DNA of 41,822 nt from Zoogloea sp. (GCA_017309145.1 JAFLDU010000009.1:1-41822), one strand, 5' to 3'; positions 33,484-41,700 are shown, counted from the first letter of the stretch. Notes: a model not told the origin generated them from the sequence alone. Numbers and translations: made by a program.

Positions 33484-34665
33484 GTGATTCTTGTGAATAA
33501 ATCTGAAGGGGTGGGCGAATGCAAGGATCTGGAAGATGATCTCGCCAATTTGGCAAGACTCGCTGCCGCGGACTCTTATGAAGACACACGACTGCTGTTG
33601 GCGAAATTGGTTCGTAAGTACCGGCAAGGTCGCCCTGAGTTGGCTTCAAGCCTGGATCAGTCGCTAAAGACAACACAAACCCGATCGGCTGGGAGTTCTG
33701 TGCTTCGACGCGGAGTGTCGGTGAGCGATGACCGGGAGATCCTGCTGCCTGTTGACGGAGATTCCCGTCTGCCGCTGATTCGTGTATTCGATGACCGAGA
33801 GGGATTGGCAGCACCCATTCTTCCCGTAGGGGTAGGCGATGCGATCAGAGCGATCATCCATGAACGTCAGGAGTCAGAGCGCTTGGCTGCACGGGGTATT
33901 AGCCCCACTCGATCGGCCATCCTGGTCGGTCCGCCTGGCGTGGGGAAAACCCTGTCTGCCCGCTGGATTGCGCAGTCGCTCGGAAAGCCGCTGTGGGTCC
34001 TTGATCTGACGGCGGTGATGAGCAGCCTTCTGGGAAAGACCGGAAACAATCTGCGCATGGCGCTTGATCATGCCAAGAAGCATGCGGCGGTCCTTTTGCT
34101 CGACGAAATTGATGCCATCGCGAAGCGTCGGAGTGACGAATCGGATATCGGTGAGCTCAAGCGTTTGGTTACCGTCATGCTTCAGGAGGTTGATCAGTGG
34201 CCGGACAGCGGCCTGCTGCTTGCTGCCACCAACCACCCGGAATTGGTGGATCCCGCGCTGTGGCGTCGTTTTGACTTGGTCGTGAAATTCGATGCACCAG
34301 ATGCGAAATCAATCGCCGTCGCGATCGAGCGTTTTCTGGGCGAAGACCGGGGGCTCTTCCAGCCCTGGATCGATGTACTGGCTGCAGGCTTTCAGGGGCA
34401 ATCGCTCTCCGATGTGGAGCGAAGCATCAATGCGCTTCGGCGTGGCTATACGCTTGAAGTCGCCCCCGTCGAGAGGTTGATCTCGTCAGTGCTGGGGCAA
34501 AACCAGGAAATGCTCAGTAAGGCTGAACGGTTGCATTTGGCCATTGAACTCGCCAAAGCTGGACAGCATACCCATGTTCAGATAAGCCAGATGACGGGTG
34601 TTGCCCGCGATACGATTCGCAAGCATGCGGGGCCGTCGCCTCGTAAAGGAAGGGGGCTCAAGTAA
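33484..34665 (+). CDS. ietA: AAA+ ATPase of an IetAS-type system
   Basis: A 393-residue protein. An N-terminal region of about 110 residues without known motifs leads to a single AAA+ domain: Walker A GPPGVGKT (about 149-156), Walker B LLLDEID (about 204-210), sensor-1 Asn in LLAATNHPEL, and an arginine finger region WRRFD. The C-terminus has a helix-turn-helix-like ISQMTGVARDTIRKH (about 368-382). AAA+ ATPase followed directly by a subtilase is the IetAS pair, described as plasmid-incompatibility factors and as an anti-phage system. GTG 33484 has a weak ribosome-binding site; GTG 33493 is an alternative. The next start codon is immediately adjacent (TAAATG). Confidence 0.8.
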   Translation: MILVNKSEGVGECKDLEDDLANLARLAAADSYEDTRLLLAKLVRKYRQGRPELASSLDQSLKTTQTRSAGSSVLRRGVSVSDDREILLPVDGDSRLPLIRVFDDREGLAAPILPVGVGDAIRAIIHERQESERLAARGISPTRSAILVGPPGVGKTLSARWIAQSLGKPLWVLDLTAVMSSLLGKTGNNLRMALDHAKKHAAVLLLDEIDAIAKRRSDESDIGELKRLVTVMLQEVDQWPDSGLLLAATNHPELVDPALWRRFDLVVKFDAPDAKSIAVAIERFLGEDRGLFQPWIDVLAAGFQGQSLSDVERSINALRRGYTLEVAPVERLISSVLGQNQEMLSKAERLHLAIELAKAGQHTHVQISQMTGVARDTIRKHAGPSPRKGRGLK

Positions 34666-36882
34666 ATGACCACGCGATACCTGATTGGCCGGGCAGAGTT
34701 GCTGACGTACCCCATTGAGGCACCCAAGAAGGCCCCAAGCAACAAGGCCCACCCTTACACGCTTGGTGAGGCGAAGCAGGTCATCGTCCCTCAGATCGAA
34801 GCTGCCAATGTGCTGTTTCAAGAGCTTCCGGGCAAGGCGTGCGTTGATGATCTAGCCGTCGCGCGGCTGGTCTTGCATCCCGCCTATTTAGCGAAGTCGT
34901 TTTTCCCCAAGCAGCTCTTCGATCAGGTGGGGCTCACGTCAGTGGGGTCGCGGACTCGCCGCATCAAACCACGACGGCAGGTGCTAAAGAAGGCACCAGC
35001 CGAGGCCGACACCACAGAGATATTCGTTGCAGGAACGCGCTCTGCCCTCAAGAAGTTCCCGGCCTTCGCCCGTAGCCTGAATGAGCAGATGCCGGTTGGG
35101 GAGCAGTTCGCCCAGCTCGAAAGCTTTGCCGCAATGACTGCCGCCGACCGGCTTCAGCTTGAGGGCACAGAACTTGGGCACGTCTTCGAGGTCGGCCTTC
35201 ACCTGCCGCCGGACGGTGACGCAGGCTACGTCCGGTCACTCTTTGCTGACTACGCCAAGGACTGTGGATTTCTCGTCAACGGGGAGTTTGGGTTCGAGGC
35301 TGGTAGGCTGCTGTTTATTGCCGTGGAGGGCGACGCGACAGCGCTTGAACGCTTGGCTCAATTTACACTGGCTCGGGTGATTCGACCGATGCCGCACCTG
35401 CGAGCCGCGCGCCCCGTCACAAGGAGCCAGCCGCTCTCAGTGCCGTTTTCTCTGCCAAGCGCCGAGCCGCTTTCACGGGAACCCAAGGTTGCCGTGTTGG
35501 ACGGAGGATTGCCCGTTGAGCACGTTCTCGGTCGATATGTTCGTCGCTATTTTCTTGCTGACGAGCATGCACTGGATGTGCCCTCATACTTGGAGCACGG
35601 TCTCGGTGTCACCTCAGCACTCCTTTTCGGTCCAATTGAACCCGAAGAGGTTGCGGCGCGTCCGTATGCCCCCGTTGACCACCACCGAGTGCTCGATGCC
35701 AAAGTGGAGGGCGAGGATCCCTACGAGTTGTATCGAACACTTGGACATGTGGAAACGGTTCTGCTGTCTCGTCAGTATCAGTTTGTGAACCTGAGCCTGG
35801 GGCCGGATCTGCCCGTCGAGGATCAAGATGTCCATGCGTGGACCGCTGTCATCGACAGCATCTTGAGTGACGGGGAAACCTTGATGACGGTGGCGGTCGG
35901 CAACAACGGGGAGCGCGACGAGGCCTTGGGGTTCAATCGGATTCAGGTGCCCGCAGATAGCGTCAATGCCTTGTCGGTTGGCGCGGCGGATCGTTCGGGC
36001 GCCGAATGGAAGAAGGCCGCATACAGCGCGATGGGGCCAGGCCGGAGTCCGGGACGACGCAAGCCTGATGTCGTTGCTTTCGGCGGTGCCCCGAAAGAGT
36101 ATTTCCATGTCGCAGCACCCGGACTGAAACCGAACGTGGCGGCGACACTCGGAACGAGCTTTGCAGCGCCACTGGCATTGCGGTCCGCCGTGGGCATCCG
36201 AGCCATCCTGGGTGATCCCGTCCATCCTCTGACGATCAAGGCCCTTCTCGTACATGGTTGCGATAGTGCGGACGATCACGATGTGCGGCAGGTTGGATGG
36301 GGGCGTGTTCCGTCCGACATGAATCGACTCATTACTTGTGGAGAGGGTGAGGCTCGGATCATTTATCAGGGGGAGCTGAGGGCTGGGAAGTTCCTCCGTG
36401 CCCCCATTCCGCTGCCTGAGTTTCAGCTAGAAGGAAAGGTACGCATTCGGGCAACCTTTTGCTACGCGAGCCCGGTTGATCCTCAGGACGCCGGCGCTTA
36501 CACCAAGGCTGGGCTGGGAATCACTTTTAGGCCGAACCGTACAAAGCAGGCAGCCGGCAAGAAAAACGCCGCGTCGAAGACATTCTTTCCTAAAGCAGTG
36601 TTCAGGACGGAGGAGGAGTTACGTTCGGATCTCGGGAAGTGGGAGACTGTTCTCCATGCGGAAAATGGCTGCTTGGGTAGTAGCCTTCTGGAGCCCGTCT
36701 TTGATGTGCATTACAACGCTCGTGAAGCGGGTGGTGCAGCGTCGGGGGCTCCCTCTATCCGCTACGCGCTTGTTGTCACCGTATCTGCACCGAAACATCC
36801 TGAGCTGCATCAAGATATCTTGAAGGCCCATGCGGTCTTGCAGGCACTTGAGCCTCAAGTGTCGCTGCCGCTGCGAACCTAA
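34666..36882 (+). CDS. ietS: Subtilisin-like serine protease of an IetAS-type system
   Basis: A 738-residue S8-family protease without signal peptide, so cytosolic. The catalytic triad is intact: Asp279 (VAVLDGG), His311 (LEHGLGVTSAL) and Ser498 (LGTSFAAP); the oxyanion Asn lies in VGNNGERDEA. About 270 N-terminal residues and 200 C-terminal residues flank the protease core. It starts on the base after the ATPase stop, with AAGGAAGGGGG as a coupled ribosome-binding site. The ATPase presumably senses or licenses the protease, which then cleaves host or phage proteins; the trigger and target are not readable here. Confidence 0.82.
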   Translation: MTTRYLIGRAELLTYPIEAPKKAPSNKAHPYTLGEAKQVIVPQIEAANVLFQELPGKACVDDLAVARLVLHPAYLAKSFFPKQLFDQVGLTSVGSRTRRIKPRRQVLKKAPAEADTTEIFVAGTRSALKKFPAFARSLNEQMPVGEQFAQLESFAAMTAADRLQLEGTELGHVFEVGLHLPPDGDAGYVRSLFADYAKDCGFLVNGEFGFEAGRLLFIAVEGDATALERLAQFTLARVIRPMPHLRAARPVTRSQPLSVPFSLPSAEPLSREPKVAVLDGGLPVEHVLGRYVRRYFLADEHALDVPSYLEHGLGVTSALLFGPIEPEEVAARPYAPVDHHRVLDAKVEGEDPYELYRTLGHVETVLLSRQYQFVNLSLGPDLPVEDQDVHAWTAVIDSILSDGETLMTVAVGNNGERDEALGFNRIQVPADSVNALSVGAADRSGAEWKKAAYSAMGPGRSPGRRKPDVVAFGGAPKEYFHVAAPGLKPNVAATLGTSFAAPLALRSAVGIRAILGDPVHPLTIKALLVHGCDSADDHDVRQVGWGRVPSDMNRLITCGEGEARIIYQGELRAGKFLRAPIPLPEFQLEGKVRIRATFCYASPVDPQDAGAYTKAGLGITFRPNRTKQAAGKKNAASKTFFPKAVFRTEEELRSDLGKWETVLHAENGCLGSSLLEPVFDVHYNAREAGGAASGAPSIRYALVVTVSAPKHPELHQDILKAHAVLQALEPQVSLPLRT

Positions 36883-36965
36883 AGAGGGGGTGATTTCTGT
36901 GAGGCATGCATATTCACGGGTTACTGCCCCTGGAAGCAGTCTCGGCTCGCGTCGTAGATGCTCAC

Positions 36966-37157
36966 CTATGAGTAAGGTCGGATACCCCGGAGTTCACTTT
37001 GCGTACCCGTACGGGCAACCCACAAGACGGCCTCGACGAAAAGCCGGTTGTCCGCTGCGGTATGCCCCGGATCGCTCGCCTTGCCCGGCAGCCATCCTGC
37101 AATCCGCTCATATTGATCGTCACGCAAGCACACACGCACCATCCTGAGTCTGCCCAA
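36966..37157 (-). pseudogene. IS5-family transposase N-terminal fragment
   Basis: The frame gives the typical IS5/IS427-group opening, [41 protein letters not shown] (in parts), then diverges at 37000 into unrelated sequence and stops. The DDE region is missing. About 100 bp upstream, an IS end GGGTCTGTTGACAATC (minus strand, 37280-37265) is visible, so 36966-37280 is one truncated insertion sequence. A GTG frame on the other strand at 37179 is not convincing. Confidence 0.75.
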
Positions 37158-37305
37158 AAGTCAGAATAGGACCACAAGTGACGCCGGGTGAACAGCCCCC
37201 TGCGCAACTGGCTGAACGTAAACGACTTTCTGGGCTGGTCAGGAGAGCATCATTTCTCGGGGGGGATTGTCAACAGACCCTACTATGTGCATGAATATGT
37301 CTGCG

Positions 37306-37749
37306 TCACGCAAACACCCCTGCCCGCGACCGCGCGAGCAACCCGGAGAGCAGCTTTTGTCCAGTCATCGTCTCCACGAAATCAGCGGGAGTCGCTCCCC
37401 CAAGGGCGGGGACAGGCTGAGTAAGCCACTCTCCCACCCATTGAGCTGCATCGAAACCGATCGCGTCGCCTGATTCCTCCACCATAACCGCGACCTGGCC
37501 GATCAGGCACTCCAGACCGACTACACGCTCAGCTTGCTCGGTAGTGAGCATTGCGCCTTGACGGCTCTTGCGTCGGACTGATGCACTAGGCAGATTGAGT
37601 ATGCTCAGTAAGTGTCCCTGCAAAATATGCATACTGTCTGCGAGTTCCTTGAGGTGGGACGCAGGGATTCGCTTGCGGATGAGCCTCACGCGCTCCGCCG
37701 GCGACGCCAGATAGAGGCTTTTCGCTTGCATCACAATGGCTGCTTCCAC
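37306..37749 (-). CDS. Xre/MbcA/ParS-type antitoxin, orphan
   Basis: A 147-residue protein with the layout of antitoxins of RES-type toxins: an N-terminal helix-turn-helix-like region (KELADSMHILQGHLLSILNLPSASVRRK, about 34-61) and a C-terminal toxin-binding domain (DUF2384) ending SGLLARSRAGVFA. GTG 37749 is preceded by GGAG. Its stop codon overlaps a GTGA that would begin the toxin gene, but only eight codons follow before a stop beside the IS5-type end at 37280, so the toxin appears disrupted. Confidence 0.7.
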   Translation of the reverse strand: MEAAIVMQAKSLYLASPAERVRLIRKRIPASHLKELADSMHILQGHLLSILNLPSASVRRKSRQGAMLTTEQAERVVGLECLIGQVAVMVEESGDAIGFDAAQWVGEWLTQPVPALGGATPADFVETMTGQKLLSGLLARSRAGVFA

Positions 37750-37895
37750 GGTTGTCTCCGCTGCTGAGATATCACCATTCTACTGTCGCAGTCGCACACG
37801 GTGGCGCGCTCTGGCCTCATGCGAAGGCTACATGGTTTGGAAACTATCGTCCGCTCCGGCCCCTTGCATTCTCATGGCATCTCGTCTGATGTACA

Positions 37896-38433
37896 TCAGT
37901 CTTCAGGGGCACAGATCATGTGAAGGCCCGAAAGTGACTTCAAGAAAATGCTATCCGGACTGCATCCCGTGCGGGCAAGGTGTAACGCCTGCATTTCATG
38001 CATCCGAGGGCCGAGACAATCTGCTTCATACGTGTCACCGATCATCAATATCTCGTCCGGCTTCACTTGCAAGGCCTCGCAAGCGGCCTGGAAAATGATG
38101 GGGCTAGGCTTGATAGTCTAGTTCAAAGCTCCATACGTACGCATCCATTTCAAAGGGGAGTAAGGCGCGTAGTGGGGCTGAATAGGGCTGAGCCAGATTG
38201 CTGCAGATCCCGAGAGTGAAACCGTTCGCACGCAGTTGAGCAAGCGTCTCTGCTGCCTCCGGGAAGAGACGCATGCTCATGAGTTCTGTTACAAGGCCCT
38301 CGAAAACTCCAGCTTCCTGAGCTTGAGTTTGCGTAACACCTAGCCAATCGGCGGTTTCCTGGATAGCCCAGTCTCGCGCTATCACGGTGGTCGCGTAGTC
38401 GGCGTGAGTCTGGCGGGTCTTGGTATCGTTATT
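37896..38433 (-). pseudogene. HAD-superfamily hydrolase, 3' part, frameshifted
   Basis: The frame carries HAD cap and motif II (LRANGFTLGICSNLA, Ser/Thr region) and then stops at ELDYQA. The expected continuation, KPSPIIFQAACEALQVKPDEILMIGDTYEAD (in parts, motifs III and IV), follows at once in another frame and ends at TGA 37896-37898, so a small indel near 38110 broke the gene. Its 5' end is cut off by the IS3 element at 38434. The N-terminal piece is at 40031-40132. Confidence 0.75.
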
Positions 38434-38456
38434 TGTCAAGGTAGTTGTCCGGTGAC

Positions 38457-39515
38457 TCAAGCAGCTTTCTTTAGTTTTCTATCCTCTTGTCTTACCGGAT
38501 TGAGCCACACGGTGGCGGGGCGATCCCAGTTCCGGGTGGTGCCGCGCCAGCGCCCTGGATTGGCTGCTTTGGCCTTTTCGTAGAGCGCCTTGCGCGCCAC
38601 CAGGACAGCGATGTCGGCCCCTTCGTGACGCTGAGCCGGCGTGACGAATTTGAGCGCAGAGTGGCGGTGCTCGGTGTTGTACCAGCGCACGAACTTCAGC
38701 ACCCACGCCCGCACGGCTTCCAGCGTCTTGAAGCCCTTCCCCGGATAGCCGGGGTGGTATTTGAGGGTGCGGAAGAAGGCTTCGGCCTGGGCGTTGTCGT
38801 CAGAGACGCCAGGGCGGCTGAACGAAGGCGCAATGCCGAGCTTCTGCAAGGTCGTCAGCATCGTGGCCCCCTTCATCGGGCTGCCGTTGTCCGAATGCAG
38901 CACCAGCGGCGCGAGGCTCCGGCCCTCGGCCAGACTTGCCTTGCGGATGACTTGGGAGGCGTGCTCGGCGCTCTCTTCGTCATGGACTTCCCAGCCCACC
39001 ACCTTGCGCGAGAACAGATCGAGCATCAGGTACAGGTAGTAGTAGGTGCCGGCAACGGGCCCCGGCAGCCAGGTGATATCCCACACCCAGACCTGCCCCG
39101 GGCCGCGGGCCGAGTGACGTCGGGGCTCGCTCGTGCTGGGCGCTCTCGCACGACCCCGGTGATGTTGCAGATTATGGGCCTTGAGAACCCGGTAGAAGCT
39201 CGATTCGCTGGCCAGGTACTCGCCGCGATCGGCCAGCGTCGGCACGATTTGCGAGGGCGGCAGGCTGGCGAATTCGGGCTGGCTGGCAATCGCCACGAGG
39301 CGCTGCCGCTCGGCTTCGGACAAGGCATTGGCCGGTGTCGGCCGGATGGCCGCGGGGCGCGCATCGCCTTTGACCTCGCCGTTCAGGCCGGTCCAGCGCC
39401 GGTAGGTGCGCGTGCACAAGCGCAGTTCGGCACAGGCCCGGAACAATCGGGCCCCCTTCTTCACGGCTTCATCGATCAACGTTACGGCGTCGCAGCGATC
39501 TTGGGTGCTGATCAT
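38457..39515 (-). CDS. IS3-family transposase OrfB
   Basis: A 352-residue integrase-core protein. The DDE triad is visible: Asp in VWVWDITWLPG (about 148), Asp in LVLHSDNGSPMKG (about 210) and Glu in DDNAQAEAFFRTLK (about 247). An HTH_21-type region precedes it (SESSFYRVLKAHNL). It overlaps orfA by 4 nt in the -1 frame. Normally made as an OrfAB fusion by -1 frameshifting; an A7 stretch in orfA (39548-39554, minus strand) is a suitable slippery site. Appears intact. Confidence 0.88.
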   Translation of the reverse strand: MISTQDRCDAVTLIDEAVKKGARLFRACAELRLCTRTYRRWTGLNGEVKGDARPAAIRPTPANALSEAERQRLVAIASQPEFASLPPSQIVPTLADRGEYLASESSFYRVLKAHNLQHHRGRARAPSTSEPRRHSARGPGQVWVWDITWLPGPVAGTYYYLYLMLDLFSRKVVGWEVHDEESAEHASQVIRKASLAEGRSLAPLVLHSDNGSPMKGATMLTTLQKLGIAPSFSRPGVSDDNAQAEAFFRTLKYHPGYPGKGFKTLEAVRAWVLKFVRWYNTEHRHSALKFVTPAQRHEGADIAVLVARKALYEKAKAANPGRWRGTTRNWDRPATVWLNPVRQEDRKLKKAA

Positions 39516-39958
39516 TCGGCCTCGTCCTCCCCCCAGATCGCTGCCGCTTTTTTTCTTAAAATCAGCAGCGCCGCCGTTTCGGCCAGGGCGCGGTCCTTGC
39601 GTCCCAGATCTCGCTCCAGCTCGCGGATACGCTGCCGATCCACTTTCGCCTCACAGAGCTCACGCCAAGCCCGAACCTGCTCTGGAAACAAGCCACGAGC
39701 GCGGCAATATTCGCCCAACTCCGCTTCGGACAGAGACGCCGTTTCGAGGACCACCGCGAACTTCGCGGCCCCGGTCCATTGCTCTGCAGCCCGGCCATCT
39801 CCCGGCGCGGCGACACCGGCCTGCAGCGCACTGCGCCGCCACGCGTACAACGTCGCCTCGGTCACATTGAATTCCCTCGCCAGGACCGACACCGTCTCGT
39901 TCCCCGGCGCCATCATTCGCGCCAACACTTTCTGCTTCAGTTCCTTCGGATATCTCAC
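39512..39958 (-). CDS. IS3-family transposase OrfA
   Basis: About 148 residues beginning RYPKELKQKVLARMM, with a helix-turn-helix (VLAREFNVTEATLYAWRRSAL) that binds the element ends and a C-terminal leucine-zipper-like helix (RQRIRELERDLGRKDRALAETAALL). GTG 39958 follows GAGG and fits the family start; an extension to 39988 is possible. The A7 slippery run near its end permits an OrfAB fusion. Confidence 0.85.
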   Translation of the reverse strand: MRYPKELKQKVLARMMAPGNETVSVLAREFNVTEATLYAWRRSALQAGVAAPGDGRAAEQWTGAAKFAVVLETASLSEAELGEYCRARGLFPEQVRAWRELCEAKVDRQRIRELERDLGRKDRALAETAALLILRKKAAAIWGEDEAE

Positions 39959-40030
39959 GTCGTCCTCTTGTTTGCCCCCAGCTTGCAAGCCTGAACTCTA
40001 AATCAGGCAAAAGGGACAACTATCCTGACG

Positions 40031-40132
40031 CAGGGGGGTATCGGCAAGCGACAAAAGCTTGGCGTAGGGACGTCGCCGCTCCGCAATCTCCGCAAGAGTG
40101 CCAAATGCGTCGAACAAAATGGCCTTGATCAT
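40031..40132 (-). pseudogene. HAD-superfamily hydrolase, 5' part
   Basis: ATG 40132 opens IKAILFDAFGTLAEIAERRR, the HAD motif I with nucleophile Asp (LFDAFGT). The frame runs into the IS3 element after 34 codons. Rejoining 40031 to 38433 brings the frame back into register with the 3' part. The original enzyme was probably a haloacid dehalogenase-like phosphatase. Confidence 0.75.
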
Positions 40133-40257
40133 TGCTATCTCGTGCGATGGTCAGAACTTGGGACAATAGGGGTAAGCGCATTCCACTGCCTACCTCGGGC
40201 GGGGCAAACCGCCGTCGTCATCGCGACCTTGCCAGATCAGGGCAGTCCCCGGTACTG

Positions 40258-40683
40258 CTAAGTTGTTTCCGACACGCGTTTGAATATTTGGACGGTGTAG
40301 TGGGACTCATCAAGCTGCTCTTCCCCCAAACTGAAATGGAGCGTCCGTCCATCGGTCAGTTTGAAGAGCATGCTTACCGAATTATTCGGCAACGAACAAA
40401 CGCTGTCTAGGGCGTCCAACTGAAAGAAATCCGAGCCATTCACATCGCCCGGTGAAAGCAGGAAAACACGTTTCAAAACGCCAGCGCCGGAAATGCCCAC
40501 GTGATCGCGTAGCACGTTGATGTTGGATGTCATTCTATGGGTGACAAAGTCACCATCCTCCGTTTGGGATGCGATCTCCAGCATGAAGAAAGGCGCATCG
40601 ACCCCGAGCTCTACCCAATTCCAAAGGCTGACGTTGGGATCGTACTGTACGGGAAAGATTGCCGAGCGATGAGTTTGGAACAT
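40258..40683 (-). CDS. Unknown 141-residue protein divergent from Xre regulator
   Basis: A soluble protein of no recognised family, with the core FFMLEIASQTEDGDFVTHRMTSNINVL and a C-terminal beta-rich segment (LFKLTDGRTLHFSLGEEQLDESHYTV). No signal peptide or membrane helix. Its ATG lies 8 nt from the 7-bp dyad shared with the divergent Xre gene, so it is likely regulated by that protein. Weak ribosome-binding site. Confidence 0.5.
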   Translation of the reverse strand: MFQTHRSAIFPVQYDPNVSLWNWVELGVDAPFFMLEIASQTEDGDFVTHRMTSNINVLRDHVGISGAGVLKRVFLLSPGDVNGSDFFQLDALDSVCSLPNNSVSMLFKLTDGRTLHFSLGEEQLDESHYTVQIFKRVSETT

Positions 40684-40691
40684 GAGAAGTA

Positions 40692-40714
40692 AATCTACGT
40701 GAAAAATGTAGATT
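40692..40714. promoter_or_regulatory. Operator dyad between divergent genes
   Basis: AATCTAC (40692-40698) and its exact inverse GTAGATT (40708-40714) are separated by 9 bp in the 68-bp gap between the unknown gene and the Xre gene. It overlaps a possible -10 (TATATT, 40714-40719) for the + strand. Most likely bound by the adjacent Xre protein. Confidence 0.6.
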
Positions 40715-40751
40715 ATATTCCGTGGATTGATAGTCTCGCCACCGGCATTGT

Positions 40752-40991
40752 TTGTTGGTGGCTAAACCCTTTGATGACCTTCGCGCTGAACTTGCCAACG
40801 AGATCAAACAGTCGCGTCGGCGGCTTGGGTTGACTCAAGAGGCCTTGGCTTTGCAGGCAGAGGTGGATCGGACCTATGTCTCCCAGTTGGAAAGGGGGAT
40901 CGCCAATCCTTCGATTCTGATTCTTCATCGAATATCCACAGTGCTAGGCACCGACTTGTCGATAAGCCTGCGCGGGACTAGTGATGTGTAA
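40752..40991 (+). CDS. Xre-family helix-turn-helix regulator
   Basis: A 79-residue protein made almost entirely of an HTH_3 domain: IKQSRRRLGLTQEALALQAEVDRTYVSQLERGIANPSILILHRISTVL (in parts, about 18-66). Such small Xre proteins are usually repressors of their own divergent promoter. It begins at TTG 40752, with GTG 40758 as an alternative; no ribosome-binding site is clear. It is the last gene before the right end of the element. Confidence 0.8.
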   Translation: MLVAKPFDDLRAELANEIKQSRRRLGLTQEALALQAEVDRTYVSQLERGIANPSILILHRISTVLGTDLSISLRGTSDV

Positions 40992-41118
40992 AGCCCCCAC
41001 CACCTTAACTTCACCAAAAACTTAAACTCTTTAGTTGCCCTGACAGGGTGCCGGCAGATCTCAAACGAGGCTCTGGGGCTAGGCAGGTCGGTGAGGATGT
41101 TCTTGAATGCGCATCATG

Positions 41119-41195
41119 CCGGATTGCGTGATCACGCAATCCGGGCTACTTGAGTGCGTTGTCGGACAGGCTGATCACCAGTAACGGAGTCTCCA
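41119..41195. repeat. Right transposon end with 26-bp perfect palindrome
   Basis: A perfect 26-bp palindrome (41119-41144), with arms CCGGATTGCGTGA and TCACGCAATCCGG, is followed by a further TGATCAC (41172-41178) and then the end ...GGAGTCTCCA (41195). The GTGATCA core recurs at the left end of the element. The rest of 40992-41118 shows no gene. The palindrome may bind the transposase or serve as a terminator-like hairpin for the Xre gene, though no T run follows. Confidence 0.6.
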
Positions 41196-41700
41196 TGTCG
41201 GATTTGGAAAGACTGCTTCCGCATCAGAGTGGCATGATTTGGGGATTGTCGGCATCGATGCGAAGGTAACTTTCTCCCCCCACAGCAAGAGTAACGCGGT
41301 ACTGAGTGCAGTGGCTAAGGATGTTCTCGAGGCGGAATCAAGCCTGCTCTACTCGCTTGCCTTTCTCGCTCAGACGAAAGGCTCCTTCAGAGAGGCCGTC
41401 ACGAAAGTGACCGAGAGCGAGGTGTTTACCTATGGAATGGCCGACCGGCGGATAGGCGGTATCAAGATCGAAACGCCAGAGGGCAACGCGTATCCAGTCT
41501 ATCCCGCTGCCCTGTCAGCGAACCTCCCCGAACCGTTCAAGAGTGAGCCCGACAGCCTGTCAGGGGGTGTGGGGACCCGGCTCCATCACAAGTTTGTGGT
41601 TATTGATTTCGACAAGCCGACCGCCCGGGTCTACCTCGGTTCGTACAACTTCTCAAATCCGGCCGATCTGGCAAATGGTGAAAATCTGGTGGTCGGGTAA
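41196..41700 (+). pseudogene. Phospholipase D-like gene, 3' half (truncated)
   Basis: From TGTCGG the frame reads VGFGKTASASEWHDLGIVGIDAKVTFSPHSKSN (in parts) and includes the second HKD motif, LHHKFVVIDFDKPTARVYLGSYNFSN (His at 41584-41586, Lys at 41590-41592). It directly continues the 5' half that ends at 19007. The frame stops at TAA 41698-41700 just after GENLVV, where homologues would go on, because another insertion sequence abuts it. Not functional alone. Confidence 0.85.

Larger units (their letters stand above)
38434..40030. mobile_element. IS3-family insertion sequence inside the HAD gene
   Basis: Its ends are TGTCAAGGTAGTTGTCC (38434-38450) and, inverted, CGTCAGGATAGTTGTCC (40030-40014): 14 of 17 bases match. 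Between them are orfA and orfB in the same direction. The HAD reading frame resumes on both sides. No clear target duplication is seen, and the outermost bases differ, so the exact boundary is uncertain by a few bases. Confidence 0.75.
19008..41195. mobile_element. 22.2-kb IS21-type transposon with metal-resistance and defence cargo (inferred)
   Basis: The element splits the PLD-like gene. It begins TGCAGATTTCGG (19008-19019) and its right end read inward begins TGGAGACTCCGT; 8 of the first 11 bases agree. The 6-bp target TGTCGG is present immediately outside both ends (19002-19007 and 41196-41201), and removing the insert with one copy restores the PLD frame. Just inside the left end lie istB and istA; no matching end is seen beside istA, so the distal end seems to serve as partner. 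Cargo: two unknown genes, RND metal efflux, chrBA, IetAS, an antitoxin remnant, a broken HAD gene and an Xre locus. An alternative is several successive insertions that happen to share the flank. Confidence 0.7.

Noticed and set aside
37179-37300. Possible C-terminal fragment of an ABC transporter ATPase (PPAQLAERKRLSGLVRRASFLGG)
   Set aside because: It lies in the leader part of the IS5-type remnant; the match is short and vague and could be accidental.
38487-40001. 504-codon + strand frame across the IS3 element
   Set aside because: It lies opposite the OrfA and OrfB genes, whose family motifs and catalytic residues are clear.
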